A stretch of 25,229 bases of DNA, from assembly GCA_026770585.1 (NCBI GenBank), contig MU646594.1:156215-181443 (forward strand), in the 5' to 3' direction. The notes beneath the pieces were generated by a model. That model saw only the letters and a list, made by a program, of their open reading frames with translations, was not told the DNA's origin and did no database searches. Shown here one piece after another: positions 15,496 through 23,590 of the stretch. Source of the DNA: Baffinella frigidus. Its lineage: Eukaryota > Cryptophyceae > Cryptomonadales > Baffinellaceae. Positions within the stretch are counted from its first letter, which is position 1. Every line of letters begins with the position of its first letter. A program made the position numbers and the translations under genes.

Positions 15496-15625
15496 AGTAT
15501 TTCTGAGAAATACGATCCTGGCAACGAAAATTACTACACACCGGACATTTTCAGTCACGTCCGTGTAGTAATTTTTGTTGCAAATCGAATCGGAGATCCC
15601 CGAAATCGTATTTCTCAGAAATACT
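15496..15625. mobile_element. Double palindrome with AAAATTACTACACA core
   Basis: The outer arms AGTATTTCTGAGAAATACGA (15496-15516, 15605-15625) are perfect over 21 bp. The inner arms GCAACGAAAATTACTACAC (15521-15546) pair with 15559-15581. The inner arms, not the outer ones, recur in the element at 22227-22366. Confidence 0.85.
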
Positions 15626-15639
15626 CGCCGGGATGAGAT

Positions 15640-15705
15640 TGGTTTGGAGAGAGGGACCTCGAGTTCTGATGGGGCGTTGCGCGCGAGGCGTGTCAGCATC
15701 GTATA
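15640..15705 (+). repeat. Dispersed repeat, partner at 16782-16840
   Basis: GGAGAGAGGGACCTCGAGTT, CTGATGG.GCGT and GCGCGCGAGGCGTGTCAGCATC are shared with 16782-16840 and 17004-17030. Confidence 0.75.
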
Positions 15706-15944
15706 TCCTCTAGCAGGTCCAAATAAACAAGTCATAAATGGAGGTTCGGGGTATTCTGCCGAATTTCGCCCCTCAATTTCGTCCTTTTTCAAATCTGAAA
15801 GCGCTGATCCTCGAGATTTGGTCGCCAGCTCCAGAATCTGCTAAAAATATTCGAGCTGCGATGAAATCTTGAGATCTTTACTACAGGCCAAAGGTCGGAT
15901 AAATGGCTCCAACTAAAGTGATTATAATCCTATTAGACCTGCAA
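15706..15944. other. No gene seen
   Basis: AT-richer sequence with no convincing frame and no repeat partner noticed. Confidence 0.4.
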
Positions 15945-15950
15945 GAGGAT

Positions 15951-16110
15951 ACGTATAGTATGTGTATACACGTATAGTATGTGCATATACGTATAGTATG
16001 TGTATCTAAGTATAGTAGAGTGTATATACGTATAGTAGAGTGTATATACGCATAGTAGTGACCAGCGTGTATCTACGTTTTAGTAGAGAGCATATATATA
16101 TGCGTGTATG
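15951..16110 (+). repeat. 19 bp minisatellite (ACGTATAGTATGTGTATA)
   Basis: CGTATAGTA recurs every 19 bp from 15952 and degrades towards 16110. Confidence 0.9.
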
Positions 16111-16246
16111 ACCCATGACCCATACGTAGAGAAACCTCCTATGCATCCTGCCGGCAGGATGCTGACGAGCATCATTCTGAAAGTGCGAAGTCCTAGGACA
16201 CTTTCTGTCCTTGGACACAGCCTTTTGTCAATACCAACAGAGCCCT

Positions 16247-16507
16247 TTATTGATACCAACACATAATGCCAACAGAGACCGGACATAGACCTTGATCAAT
16301 ACCAAGACGCCCCGCCCGCTGGTAGCCTAGCTCTGCCTGCGTCAACCTGGGCGCGCCATAACACATACTGAGAGCAGGAACTCCAGTACAAAAGGGCACC
16401 TGCAGAAATTGTATGGCCTGGACCACCCTGCCTGGATGCAACTGATGGGCAAATCGATGATTTCTCAAGTCAACTCCCATACAAATGCCACTAGAATCGG
16501 GTGGCAT
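16247..16507 (-). other. Unrecognised 86-codon frame ending at AATAAA
   Basis: The frame has fairly even amino acid use and ends ...VGIMCWYQ. Its TAA stop lies inside AATAAA (minus strand), a polyadenylation signal. It contains TQAELGYQ, where CAGGCAGAGCTAG is a 13-mer also found at 21502-21516 and 24345-24357. Around its stop, TTGGTATTGAT-like words repeat about four times. No domain is recognised; it may be chance. Confidence 0.25.
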
Positions 16508-16572
16508 CTGTAAGAGATTGACTTAAGATTTGCCCTTGGGTTGCCTCCAGTGTTGTGCTGACGCAACCTGTA

Positions 16573-16690
16573 CAGGGGTACCTCGCTCATGAGATACCGC
16601 CCCCCCCTAGGACCCTACAGTAGGACCATGCCTAGGGCCCTACGGTGGTCCTGGGGGGGGGCGCAGTTTCCTATGAGCGAGGTACCCCTG
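16573..16690. mobile_element. CAGGGGTACC-family MITE, copy I
   Basis: CAGGGGTACCTCGCTCATGA and TATGAGCGAGGTACCCCTG, with TA at 16571-16572 and 16691-16692. It is intact at 118 bp. Confidence 0.93.
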
Positions 16691-16694
16691 TAGG

Positions 16695-16775
16695 GGGTTC
16701 GATACCGACATGCTCCTTATCGGTGCCTTCCGATTGGGGGATTATTTTTGCATGTTCGAAAAGGTTTTGTAAAGT
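16695..16775 (+). repeat. Dispersed repeat, partner of 9130-9208
   Basis: GTGCCTTCCGATTGGGGGAT and TTTTGTAAAGTT are shared. Both copies lie close to a CAGGGGTACC-family MITE. Confidence 0.7.
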
Positions 16776-16803
16776 TGGCGTGTGGAGAGGGACCTCGAGT
16801 TCT

Positions 16804-17185
16804 GATGGCGCGTCGCGCGCTAGCCGTACCAGCATCCTGCCAAACAACCCTCATCTGTCAGCATCCGACCCCCCCACCATCAACTTTCAGCATGCGGCAA
16901 GATGCACACACCCACCACAGTGTCCGACACACCCATCACAGTGACCGACACACTCGGATGTGTGTCCAACACACCCTCCACTGTCAGCATGGCGTTCTGC
17001 TGGGGCGTCGCGCGCGAGGCGTGTCAGCATCCTGCCAAACAACCCTCATCAATCAGCATCCTACCCCCACACCATCAACTTTCAGCATGCGGCAGGATGC
17101 ACACACCCACCACAGTGTCCGACACACTCGGACGTGTGACGGACACACCCTCATCTGTCAGCATGGCGTTCTGTGGGCGCGTCGT
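16804..17185 (+). repeat. 195 bp tandem repeat, 2 units
   Basis: AGCATCCTGCCAAACAACCC at 16831 recurs at 17026. ATCAACTTTCAGCATGCGGC, ACCCACCACAGTGTCCGACA and GTCAGCATGGCGTTCTG follow in both units. Confidence 0.9.
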
Positions 17186-17334
17186 CAGCACCGTCAACTT
17201 TTCGCCTCTTCATTATTTTGACTTGATACTCAACGCACTAACAAGAACGATAATAATAAAAAGGCTGGCGGGCGGTTACTCGTCGCTCCCGACCCCTCCG
17301 GCACGTCGTCGCCCCAAAGTTGGCAATGGATACG

Positions 17335-17398
17335 ATTCTAGTGCAAATCGTTTAGATGGACTGTATCCGTGAAGCCCCAGGTGGCTGGTAAGTGGCTT
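17335..17398 (+). repeat. Dispersed repeat (GATTCTAGTGCAAATCGTTT), copy 2
   Basis: Matches 11930-12017 through GGCTGGTAAGTGGC. Confidence 0.85.
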
Positions 17399-17423
17399 AG
17401 GGGTTTGGGGGGTTACTCGTCCC

Positions 17424-17571
17424 GGTTTGTAGTCCACGGTGCGCCCCCCCCAAGTGCGGTACAAATCTATCAACTTTGGGGTACAAATCTGTCGACTTTG
17501 GAGCGACGCCCGGCGCTCTGCCGTGCCGCAGGGGAGGGGTCGAGAGGGAGGCGCACCGTGGACTACAAACC
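17424..17571. mobile_element. Inverted-repeat element, perfect 22 bp ends
   Basis: 17424-17445 (GGTTTGTAGTCCACGGTGCG + CC) is the exact reverse complement of 17550-17571. Its interior (GTGCGGTACAAATCTATCAA, GCCCGGCGCTCTGCCG) recurs reversed at 17830-17885. Confidence 0.85.
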
Positions 17572-17705
17572 TGCTTTTACAAGTGGGTATGTTGATCAAA
17601 AGTCAACTTGCCTTGATGCAACTGTAAGGATTTTCTGGTGTGATTTGGTCACGTGACACCCTGAATTCCAGCCCCAACAAAACCTTCGTAGCCTACCGTG
17701 TGGTA
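17455..17705 (+). repeat. ~250 bp dispersed repeat, copy 1
   Basis: The order TACAAATCTGTCGACTTTGG, AAAGTCAACTTGCC, TTTTCTGGTG, CACGTGACACCC, CCGTGTGG is shared with 21557-21770. The block ends in CGTAGCC.ACCGTGTGG, the end sequence of the ACGGTAGGC-family MITEs. Confidence 0.75.
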
Positions 17706-18130
17706 TCCACGCCGTGGGACACGCAGATCGGTCCATCGACTTGGTACTTACACTAAGCGTTTCCACTAATTTTCGTAGCCCACCGTGTGGTAGGAGTTTG
17801 GGGGGTTATTCGTTCCTCTCCCCTTGGGCACGCCAGAGCGCCGGGCGTCTCTCCAAAGTTGACAGATTTGTACCGCACTTCCACACGAGGGTGCTCGAGG
17901 AGCCTATTCAAAACCAATGTGCTTTTACTAGTGGGTACCTGTGTAGTAACTTTCGTTGATTGGTCACGCAAGTAGCCATATATTGGCCAGTCACGAGGTT
18001 GGAACACCTTACCCTGGTACAAATGATGACAACCCCACATGTAAATAGGTTCTTCCAGCATTCTCGAGTCGTTGGGGGGGTTAGGGGTTTGAGAGATTAC
18101 TCGTTCCGCTCGCCCCCCTCGGCACGGCAG
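17706..18130. repeat. Mosaic of repeat pieces, no gene
   Basis: CGTAGCCCACCGTGTGGTAG (17777), GTGTAGTAACTTTCGTTG (17941) and GGGGGGTTA.TCGTTCC (17800, 18090) are all pieces of repeats seen elsewhere. The overlapping 170-codon minus frame is built from them. Confidence 0.6.
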
Positions 18131-18800
18131 ATCGCCGCGCATTTGCCAGACACGCGCAGTCATCACGGGCAACAAAACACCCCGTTGCTGACAAAAAAGG
18201 GGGTGCTGATTTATTCTGGGGGCCGTTGTCCGTCTATTCACCCATTTTGTGGTTCGTGATGTCAAAAGCGTTGCGAGATCACACGTACCTAAAAGAGGCG
18301 TCTAGGTACGTAATGCGATTCAACTCCGCCTTCAGGCGCGGGGAGAGACGCGATCAACTTGGGGGGGGTAGATGGACTGTATCCGTGAATTCCTCGGTGG
18401 CTGCGAAGCGGGTTGGGGTTTGGGAGGTCACTCGTTCCGCTCGTCCCCTTGAGCACGGCAGATCGCCGCGCATTTGCCAGACACGCTTAGCCCCGCTAGC
18501 ACCTAATGGTTTCGGGTTTCGGGGTTAGGATTAAGGGGGCGGCGACGTAGCTAACAATGATATTACTTATACTTTAGGTCCGCTTGGTCGCTCAAGGGAT
18601 GATGATCCGCTATGGGGGTTGGCGCCGCACTTGCCAGACACGCTGAGCCCCGCTAGGACCTAATGGTTTCGGTGTTCGGGGTTCGGGGTTCGGGGTTCGG
18701 GGGTAAGATGAAGGGGGCGGCAACCGCTTGGTCACTAACAGGATGATGATCCGCTCAAGGGATTAGCGCCACGCATTTGCCAGACACGCTCAGCCCCGCT
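18130..18800 (+). repeat. ~145-160 bp tandem repeat with TTCGGGG arrays
   Basis: GCATTTGCCAGACACGC or a close variant occurs at about 18140, 18470, 18628 and 18773. AGCCCCGCTAG.ACCTAATGG, a TTCGGGG run and AAGGGGGCGGC follow in the middle units. ATGATGATCCGCT recurs at 18598 and 18742. Confidence 0.85.
18369..18413 (+). repeat. Dispersed repeat (TAGATGGACTGTATCCGTGA), copy 3
   Basis: Only the right half of the family is present. Confidence 0.75.
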
Positions 18801-18832
18801 AAGACCTGCTTGTGCAGGGTTCATGGCTTGGG

Positions 18833-18893
18833 GTTCAGGTGTCCTAAACCTGAAACCCTGTAGGGTTCAGGTGTCCTAAACCTGAAACCCTCA
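18833..18893 (+). repeat. 28 bp hairpin-forming tandem repeat, 2 units
   Basis: TTCAGGTGTCCTAAACCTGA occurs twice. Each unit can fold (TTCAGGT/ACCTGAA). Confidence 0.9.
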
Positions 18894-18912
18894 ACCCGCG
18901 AGCGCCGCACAC

Positions 18913-19047
18913 TTGCCACTTAGCAGCCACCGGGGGCTTCACGGATACAGTCCATCTAAACAATTTTTACTAGAATCTTATCCATTGCTATGGATTCCAA
19001 CAGGAATTTCCCCCGAGAATCCGGGGGAAAATATCTTCGGTCGCTGC
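18913..19047 (-). repeat. Dispersed repeat, copy 4, longer form
   Basis: ACTTAGCAGCCACCGGGGGC through ACTAGAATCTTATCCATTGC to GAATTTCCCCCGAGAATCCG. It is about 88% identical by eye to 19978-20110. Confidence 0.85.
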
Positions 19048-19104
19048 TAAGGTGAGGATTGAGGGGGCCACGCCGCCGCTATGAGGGCCGAGAAAGTTTA
19101 TTTA

Positions 19105-19560
19105 CGGATTCAACGAAAGGGGTCCAGGACTAAAACCTTTCCCTAGTAAGGAGGTCACATGTAAGGGGGTCACCTGCCCGGGCAGCCTCGGTAGGGGGGT
19201 CACCGGCACGGGAGGACTCGCCACGCCTGCGCCCCCCCCCGCCTCCTCCTCGCCGCGCTCGCGCACTCTGATCGGAAAAGGATTTAGTTCTGGACCCCTT
19301 TCGTGCCTGTTCAAGTCCGGGGGGGGGGGAGGCTTGACTCGCGCGGATCCGACGCCACCGAGGGGGGCGGAGTTATTGTGTACACGTGTACACCCCCTTA
19401 CAGGTGACCCCCTTACTAGCCCCCCCGGCTCGCCGGCAGCCTCCTGAACCCTCCTCCACACACACGTCCGCAAGTTCAAGGCCGGGGGGGGGGGGAGGCT
19501 TGAGCGTGGACCCAAGGCCACCCCTCAATCCTAACCCCTGAACCCGAAGCCATCAGCCGG
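19105..19560. repeat. Inverted and direct repeats rich in G runs
   Basis: CGAAAGGGGTCCAGGACTAAA (from 19111) is mirrored near 19275-19303. TAAGGGGGTCACCTG words face each other at 19160 and 19396. GGAGGCTTGA.CGCGGATCCG occurs at 19329, 19494 (variant) and 19674. A 139-codon minus frame here is compositional. Confidence 0.7.
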
Positions 19561-19797
19561 GCTGAGGACAGCGGGGTCTGCCATGGGAAGGGGGCAGCCG
19601 CTGTTGAAGGCCAGGGAGAGAAGTCATTTTTAACATCGGTAGGCTCATTCACCATTCACAAATACATCATATGGAGGCTTGAGCGCGGATCCGAGACCAC
19701 CCCTTAATTCTGACCCCTGGACCCTACGCCATAAACCCGAACCCCCTTTCGGAAGTCATGAAGCCCCCCCCCCCCTGAACGCGGGGGGTTCAGATTT

Positions 19798-19850
19798 ATT
19801 TATCGCTACACGCCATGTGGAGAGGTAGGACGAGACGTAGGGGCTCTAGC
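19798..19850 (-). repeat. Minus-strand copy of the 8580-9036 repeat
   Basis: The complement reads CGTCTCGTCCTACCTCTCCA then CATGGCGTGTAGCG, the order of 8878-8930. Confidence 0.75.
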
Positions 19851-19977
19851 CCGAGTACACCCTAAACCCTGAACCCAACTTGTGGCGGCGAAAGAAGCTT
19901 AAGTGGACAATGCTGTGAAGCCAAATGGCCAACCCTCGAAACCCCGCGTGAACGTGCAAGGAGCCACACAGCAGGCC

Positions 19978-20110
19978 CACTTAGCAGCCACCGGGGTCTT
20001 CACTGATGCAGTCTATCTAAACGATTTGTACTAGAATCTTATACATTGCCTTGTATTCCAACCGGAATTTCCCCCGAGAATCCGGGGAAAAATATCTTCG
20101 GTCGCTGTGA
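19978..20110 (-). repeat. Dispersed repeat, copy 5
   Basis: ACTTAGCAGCCACCGGGGTC to GAATTTCCCCCGAGAATCCG and ATATCTTCGGTCGCTG, as in 18913-19047. Confidence 0.85.
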
Positions 20111-20230
20111 AGTGGTACACAGGGATTTTTGGCCCGGATCTGACCAAGAATCGGTTAGGATATCCGTAGGAACAACCCTATGCCCCCACCCAAATATACG
20201 CAGACATATCTGGAGAGTCAGGGGTCTTAA

Positions 20231-20360
20231 TACCACGCCAGAGGGCTCAAACCATCCAGTTTTGACATCTTTCAGGGGGAATCCCCTGGATACTTCAGTT
20301 AACGACACCAGATCTGGCGTGGATAAGGCGTCGGTTTCCCTCGAGCCCTCTGGCGTAGTA
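20231..20360. mobile_element. Small inverted-repeat MITE, 130 bp
   Basis: TACCACGCCAGAGGGCTCAA (20231-20250) mirrors 20341-20360 with two mismatches. The ends are TA...TA. The two opposed frames of 141 and 154 codons that cross it are not credible. Confidence 0.8.
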
Positions 20361-20393
20361 CCATTTCCTCGCATGCAAAGAGTGATGCTGAAG

Positions 20394-20487
20394 CTTCCTA
20401 CGGATAAGGTAACGGAAAGGTGGCCCGATTTGGGCCGAAAATCCCTTCGTAGCCCGCTGTCCAAACGGTGGGCTACGAGGGTTTCGG
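20394..20487 (+). mobile_element. ACGGTAGGC-family MITE, right half
   Basis: CCTACGGATAAGGTAACGGA, GGGCCGAAAATCCCTTCGTA, GCCCGCTGT, followed by a mirrored GGTGGGCTACGAGGG that makes a hairpin of about 17 bp. Confidence 0.75.
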
Positions 20488-20579
20488 AGACCCTCGATTC
20501 CGGGGGGTGACGTGACCAATTTGCTTAGAAAAATCCTTGAAGTTAATTGTCTTCAGGTAAGTTGACTTTTGATGAAAGG

Positions 20580-20960
20580 TTCGTACTCCACCGTGTGGGT
20601 GGCAAGGGTCTCCATACCGTTTTTTCGGATGCGGAGGGAGGTCCCGCAAACACACACTACGCATAAGTTGACGGATTTATGGGGGAGTTGACTTCAGGAA
20701 AACGACTTTTAAAACCCTTTCTCTGAGATAAATACCGTTTCTTCGAATGCGGAGGGTGTTGCGAAAGCAACCTTCGCGCCGCGCGTTCGCGCAACACCTG
20801 TTCCCCACGCGTTTGTATAGTAAGATTCTAGTGCAAGCGGGCTACGCAGGGGTTTCAGGGGTTACTTGTGGCTTTCTCAGATACCACACAGTGGGCTTCT
20901 CAGATTCGCGCAACCCTGCACGCCGCGCGTTCGCGCAACACCTGCGCCCGCCTTTTTGTT
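20580..20960 (+). repeat. Direct repeats (ATACCGTTTCTTCG; GCCGCGCGTTCGCGCAACAC)
   Basis: ATACCGTTT.TTCG.ATGCGGA occurs at 20613 and 20729. GCCGCGCGTTCGCGCAACAC occurs at 20776 and 20921. No gene is supported. Confidence 0.8.
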
Positions 20961-21088
20961 GAGGCCGCACACATCACATTTATGTTCAGGCCGCACACAT
21001 CACACTCCGCACTTCTGTGCAACGTGCACAGATCCGATTGCATGCGACAGATTCCAGTGCCACTTGCCCCAATTGGCAAAGCGGTCTT

Positions 21089-21132
21089 ACACAACCCATC
21101 ACCTGACAACGCTGTCAGGTGGTGGGTTGTGT
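21089..21132. repeat. Hairpin, 20 bp stem, ACGC loop
   Basis: ACACAACCCATCACCTGACA pairs with 21113-21132. The single DNA mismatch is a G-U pair in RNA if read on one strand. It could be a small-RNA precursor or a tiny MITE. Confidence 0.85.
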
Positions 21133-21362
21133 CAGACAACACGCCACGTGGAGAGGTAGTTTGGGCAAACGCGCTCGCCCCTCCATAAACAACGCCCCCT
21201 TATTCGGACCCCGGAGGGGGGTCCTCAATCCACCTCACTCCCCCCTCCACACACGGCAAAGAAGATGTTAAGTATTATCGATATAGATAAATTTCGGTTC
21301 CCCCTCGATACACCCCCCCCCCCCCTTCGACACACAGATGGCGCGTCCGGGTTCGTGAGTTC

Positions 21363-21506
21363 ATGCTTGATTATTCAATGGGTGAAACTAATTTCAAATA
21401 CTCATTGTATGGGAACGCCGACCCTTCAAAAATAACAACAATTGGAGGTGATGTAACGGGTATTGTAGCCGGAGCAAATGCGGGGTTTGAGCACCCCGCC
21501 CTCTAG
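21363..21506 (+). CDS. Short coding-like frame, possible gene fragment (47 residues)
   Basis: The frame begins MLDYSMGETNFKYSLYGNAD and continues to IVAGANAGFEHPAL before TAG. It is open upstream to 21291 without another Met. Codon use is varied and AT-richer than the surrounding G-rich repeats, amino acids are balanced, and it is not covered by any repeat I found; most other frames here are Arg/Pro/Ser-rich shadows. The glycine- and alanine-rich GGDVTGIVAGANAG stretch could be a small-residue turn or helix. I recognise no family. The frame closes within CTAGCTCTGCCTG, a 13-mer also at 16328 and 24345, so a real gene may be truncated there by a repeat. GTGAGT just upstream (21355-21360) could be part of a splice signal, but no partner is clear. 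Confidence 0.3.
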   Translation: MLDYSMGETNFKYSLYGNADPSKITTIGGDVTGIVAGANAGFEHPAL

Positions 21507-21556
21507 CTCTGCCTGCCGTGGGTGGACCGACTATCCTGAAGTTGACGAGGCGGGTT

Positions 21557-21770
21557 CACGGCACAAATCCGTCAACTTTTGAGCGGAAAAGAGCCTGAAA
21601 GGGCTCGCAACACCACACGACGGACTACGGACCTTTTCACAAAAGTCAACTTGCCCAGAGATAATCAACTTTAATAATTTTCTGGTGCAAATCTATTCAC
21701 GTAACACCCCAGAACCCGGCCCCAAATTCAAACCCGAAATCCTCCAAGCCCACCGAGTGGCTAGTGGGCC
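21557..21770 (+). repeat. ~250 bp dispersed repeat, copy 2
   Basis: ACAAATCCGTCAACTTTTGA, AAAAGTCAACTTGCCCAGAG, TTTTCTGGTGCAAATC, CACGTAACACCCCAGAA and CCCACCGAGTGG align with 17455-17705. Confidence 0.75.
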
Positions 21771-21828
21771 CAACTAGAATGAGACACAGCTAGGCCCTCT
21801 CACGGCACACAGCTGCCGCATCCGCTAG

Positions 21829-22130
21829 GGTTTAGGGTTTGGGGTTTAGGGACTAGGGTTTAGCGTTTAGGGTTTAGGGTTTAGGGTCTAGGGTCTAGGG
21901 TTTAGGGTTTAGGGTTTCAGGGTCAGGGTCTAGGGTCCAGGGTCTAGGGTCTAGGGTCTAGGGTCTAGGGTCTAGGGTCCAGGGTCTAGGGTCCAGGGTC
22001 TAGGGTCTAGGGTCTAGGGTCTAGGGTCCAGGGTCTAGGGTCTAGGGTCTAGGGTCTAGGGTCTAGGGTCCAGGGTCTAGGGTCCAGGGTCTAGGGTCTA
22101 CGGTTTAGACTTGAAGGCTTAGGGTCTAGG
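21829..22130 (+). repeat. TTTAGGG array grading into TCTAGGG / TCCAGGG
   Basis: TTTAGGG dominates to about 21915. From there to about 22100 the unit is TCTAGGG with interspersed TCCAGGG. Confidence 0.93.
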
Positions 22131-22166
22131 GCTTAAAACCGTTGAGGGTTTAAGGCGTAGGGTCTG

Positions 22167-22216
22167 ACCAGCGCCTCGAGAGCGCGGCGGGCGAGGCAGA
22201 GGGCGTTGCGCGCGCC
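22167..22216 (-). pseudogene. Conserved peptide repeat GARNAxxLARRALEALVR, copy 1
   Basis: The minus strand reads GARNALCLARRALEALV. Copies at 22571-22620 (GARNAPYLARRALEAVV), 22771-22820 (GARNAPYLARSVLEALV) and 23047-23096 (GARNAPYLARRALEALV) keep the frame, and several differences are synonymous (CCC/CCA, CTC/CTT, GCG/GCC, GTG/GTC). A fifth piece at 23755-23775 keeps only GARNAPY. It looks like a decayed exon copied with the repeat. The parent family is unknown. Confidence 0.35.
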
Positions 22217-22226
22217 ATATACGTAT

Positions 22227-22366
22227 TTATCCGGGAAAATCTATTTTTCTTTCATTTGATGGCAATCAAAATTACTACACAGATTGTTTTATATTACTAA
22301 TAAGAACGAATTGTGTAGTAATTTTCGTTGCCATCAAATGAAAGAAAAATAGATTTCCCCGGATAA
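22227..22366. mobile_element. TTATCCGGG-family MITE with visible empty site
   Basis: Arms of about 58 bp start TTATCCGGGAAAATC / TTATCCGGGGAAATC. GTAT flanks both sides (22223-22226, 22367-22370). The duplicated neighbour at 22571-22641 has the same flanks with one GTAT (22627-22630) and no element. The inner arms share CAACGAAAATTACTACACA with 15496-15625. Confidence 0.93.
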
Positions 22367-22414
22367 GTATACAGACCCAGCGATGGACGTAACCCGTTCC
22401 GGGGAAGTACTTTA

Positions 22415-22520
22415 AGGGTTTGGGTCTAGGGTCTAGGGTCTAGGGTCTAGGGTCTAGGGTCTAGGATCTGGGGTCTAGGGACCAGGGTCTAGGGTCTAGG
22501 GTCTAGGGTCCAGGGTCGAG
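22415..22520 (+). repeat. TCTAGGG heptamer array
   Basis: Mostly TCTAGGG, with TCCAGGG and TCTGGGG variants. Confidence 0.92.
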
Positions 22521-22570
22521 GCTTAGGGTCCAGGGCTCAAAACCGTTTAGGGTTCAAGGCTTAGGCGCTG

Positions 22571-22641
22571 ACCACGGCCTCAAGCGCGCGGCGGGCGAGG
22601 TAGGGGGCGTTGCGCGCGCCATATACGTATACAGACCCAGC
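22571..22641 (+). repeat. Duplicated block with unoccupied insertion site
   Basis: GGGCGTTGCGCGCGCCATAT then ACGTATACAGACCCAGC matches both sides of the 22227-22366 MITE without it. Its minus strand carries peptide copy 2. Confidence 0.9.
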
Positions 22642-22765
22642 CTTAAACCCTAGACCCTAGACCTTAGACCCTAAAGGGACCCTAGACCCTTGACCCTTGA
22701 CCCTAGACCCTGAAGGCACCCTAGACCTTAGACCCTAGACCCTAGACCCTGAAGGGTTCAGGACG
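22642..22765 (-). repeat. CCCTAGA heptamer array, opposite orientation
   Basis: CCCTAGA/CCTTAGA units put the G strand on the minus strand, opposite to the arrays on either side. Confidence 0.9.
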
Positions 22766-22770
22766 CTCTC

Positions 22771-22940
22771 ACCAGCGCCTCGAGAACGCTGCGGGCGAGG
22801 TATGGGGCGTTGCGCGCGCCAGGGCACCCCCCCCCCCCGCCTCCACGCACCGGGAAGCGTCCATCTATTGGAAATTTTGTACCAGGAAGTACTTTGATGG
22901 ACGTAACCTTTTCCGGGGAAGTACTTTAAGGGTCAGGGTC
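22771..22940 (+). repeat. Duplicated block, copy 3
   Basis: Peptide copy 3 (minus) comes first, then a C run, then GATGGACGTAACC, TTCCGGGGAAGTACTTTAAG as at 22381-22415. Confidence 0.85.
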
Positions 22941-23035
22941 CTGGGTCTAGGGTCTAGGGTCTCGGGTCCAGGGTCTAGGGTCCAGGGTCCCTCTAGGGTC
23001 TAGGGTCTAGGATGTAAGGCTTAGGGACTAGGGTT
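22925..23035 (+). repeat. TCTAGGG / TCCAGGG array
   Basis: A short, more degenerate heptamer run leading into the next block. Confidence 0.85.
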
Positions 23036-23046
23036 CAGGCGGTCTC

Positions 23047-23407
23047 ACCAGCGCCTCGAGAGCGCGGCGGGCAAGGTAGGGGGCGTTGCGCGCGCCAGGG
23101 CAGTCCTCCCCCCCTCCTCCCCGCACCGCCACGCAACACTCCGTCCCGAGCCCTGCGGTGTAGCCACACAGTGAGCGTCTCAGATCGGCCGTTCTCCAGT
23201 AGCCCCTGCCGTTGTTACCGACACCAGCGAGCGTTACCACCAGTGGAGAGAGCGTGACCAACAATAGAGAGAGTCACCAACCGTAGAGAGAGAGGTTCAT
23301 CACAGAAGGTCACTGAAGGTCACTTTGGCTCGACGTTCTCCAGCACCGCCACGCAACACTCCGTCCCGAGCCCTGCGGTGCAGCCACACAGTGAGCGTCT
23401 CAGATCG
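23047..23407 (+). repeat. Duplicated block copy 4 and 217 bp tandem repeat
   Basis: Peptide copy 4 lies at 23047-23096. ACCGCCACGCAACACTCCGT to GTGAGCGTCTCAGATCG occurs at 23126-23187 and 23344-23406. Between them, 23191-23340 is 98% identical (3 of 150 bases differ) to 14841-14990. Confidence 0.88.
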
Positions 23408-23439
23408 CCCCCGAGCCCTAGTCAGGGTTCAGGGTTCAG

Positions 23440-23590
23440 GCTCCCTGAGTACCTGGGATTCGGGTACGGGTACAAAGGCGCCTTGCTTAGGGCGCTACGG
23501 TAGGCAGGGCCGTAGGGCGGTAGACAGTACCTGTACCCGCCTTGATACCCGAAGTGCTGGACACGGGCAGCAAGAAGCAGGTCATGCACC
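23440..23590 (+). repeat. 151 bp duplicated segment, copy 1
   Basis: GCTCCCTGAGTACCTGGGAT to AGCAGGTCATGCACC is repeated at 23882-24032 with two differences noticed. The middle holds GCGCTACGGTAGGCAGGGCC, resembling the core of the ACGGTAGGC MITEs, and the ends are partly inverted (TACCCG/CGGGTA). Confidence 0.92.

Noticed and set aside
15241-15792. 183-codon minus-strand frame
   Set aside because: It is built from a GGGAGGCTACG-family element, a palindromic MITE and a dispersed repeat, with no motif of its own.
16695-16710. tRNA or SINE B box (GGTTCGATACC)
   Set aside because: No A box at the right spacing and no cloverleaf could be drawn in either copy of the repeat.
20039-20510. Opposed frames of 141 and 154 codons
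   Set aside because: They span a dispersed repeat, a small MITE and half of an ACGGTAGGC element; no known motif on either strand.
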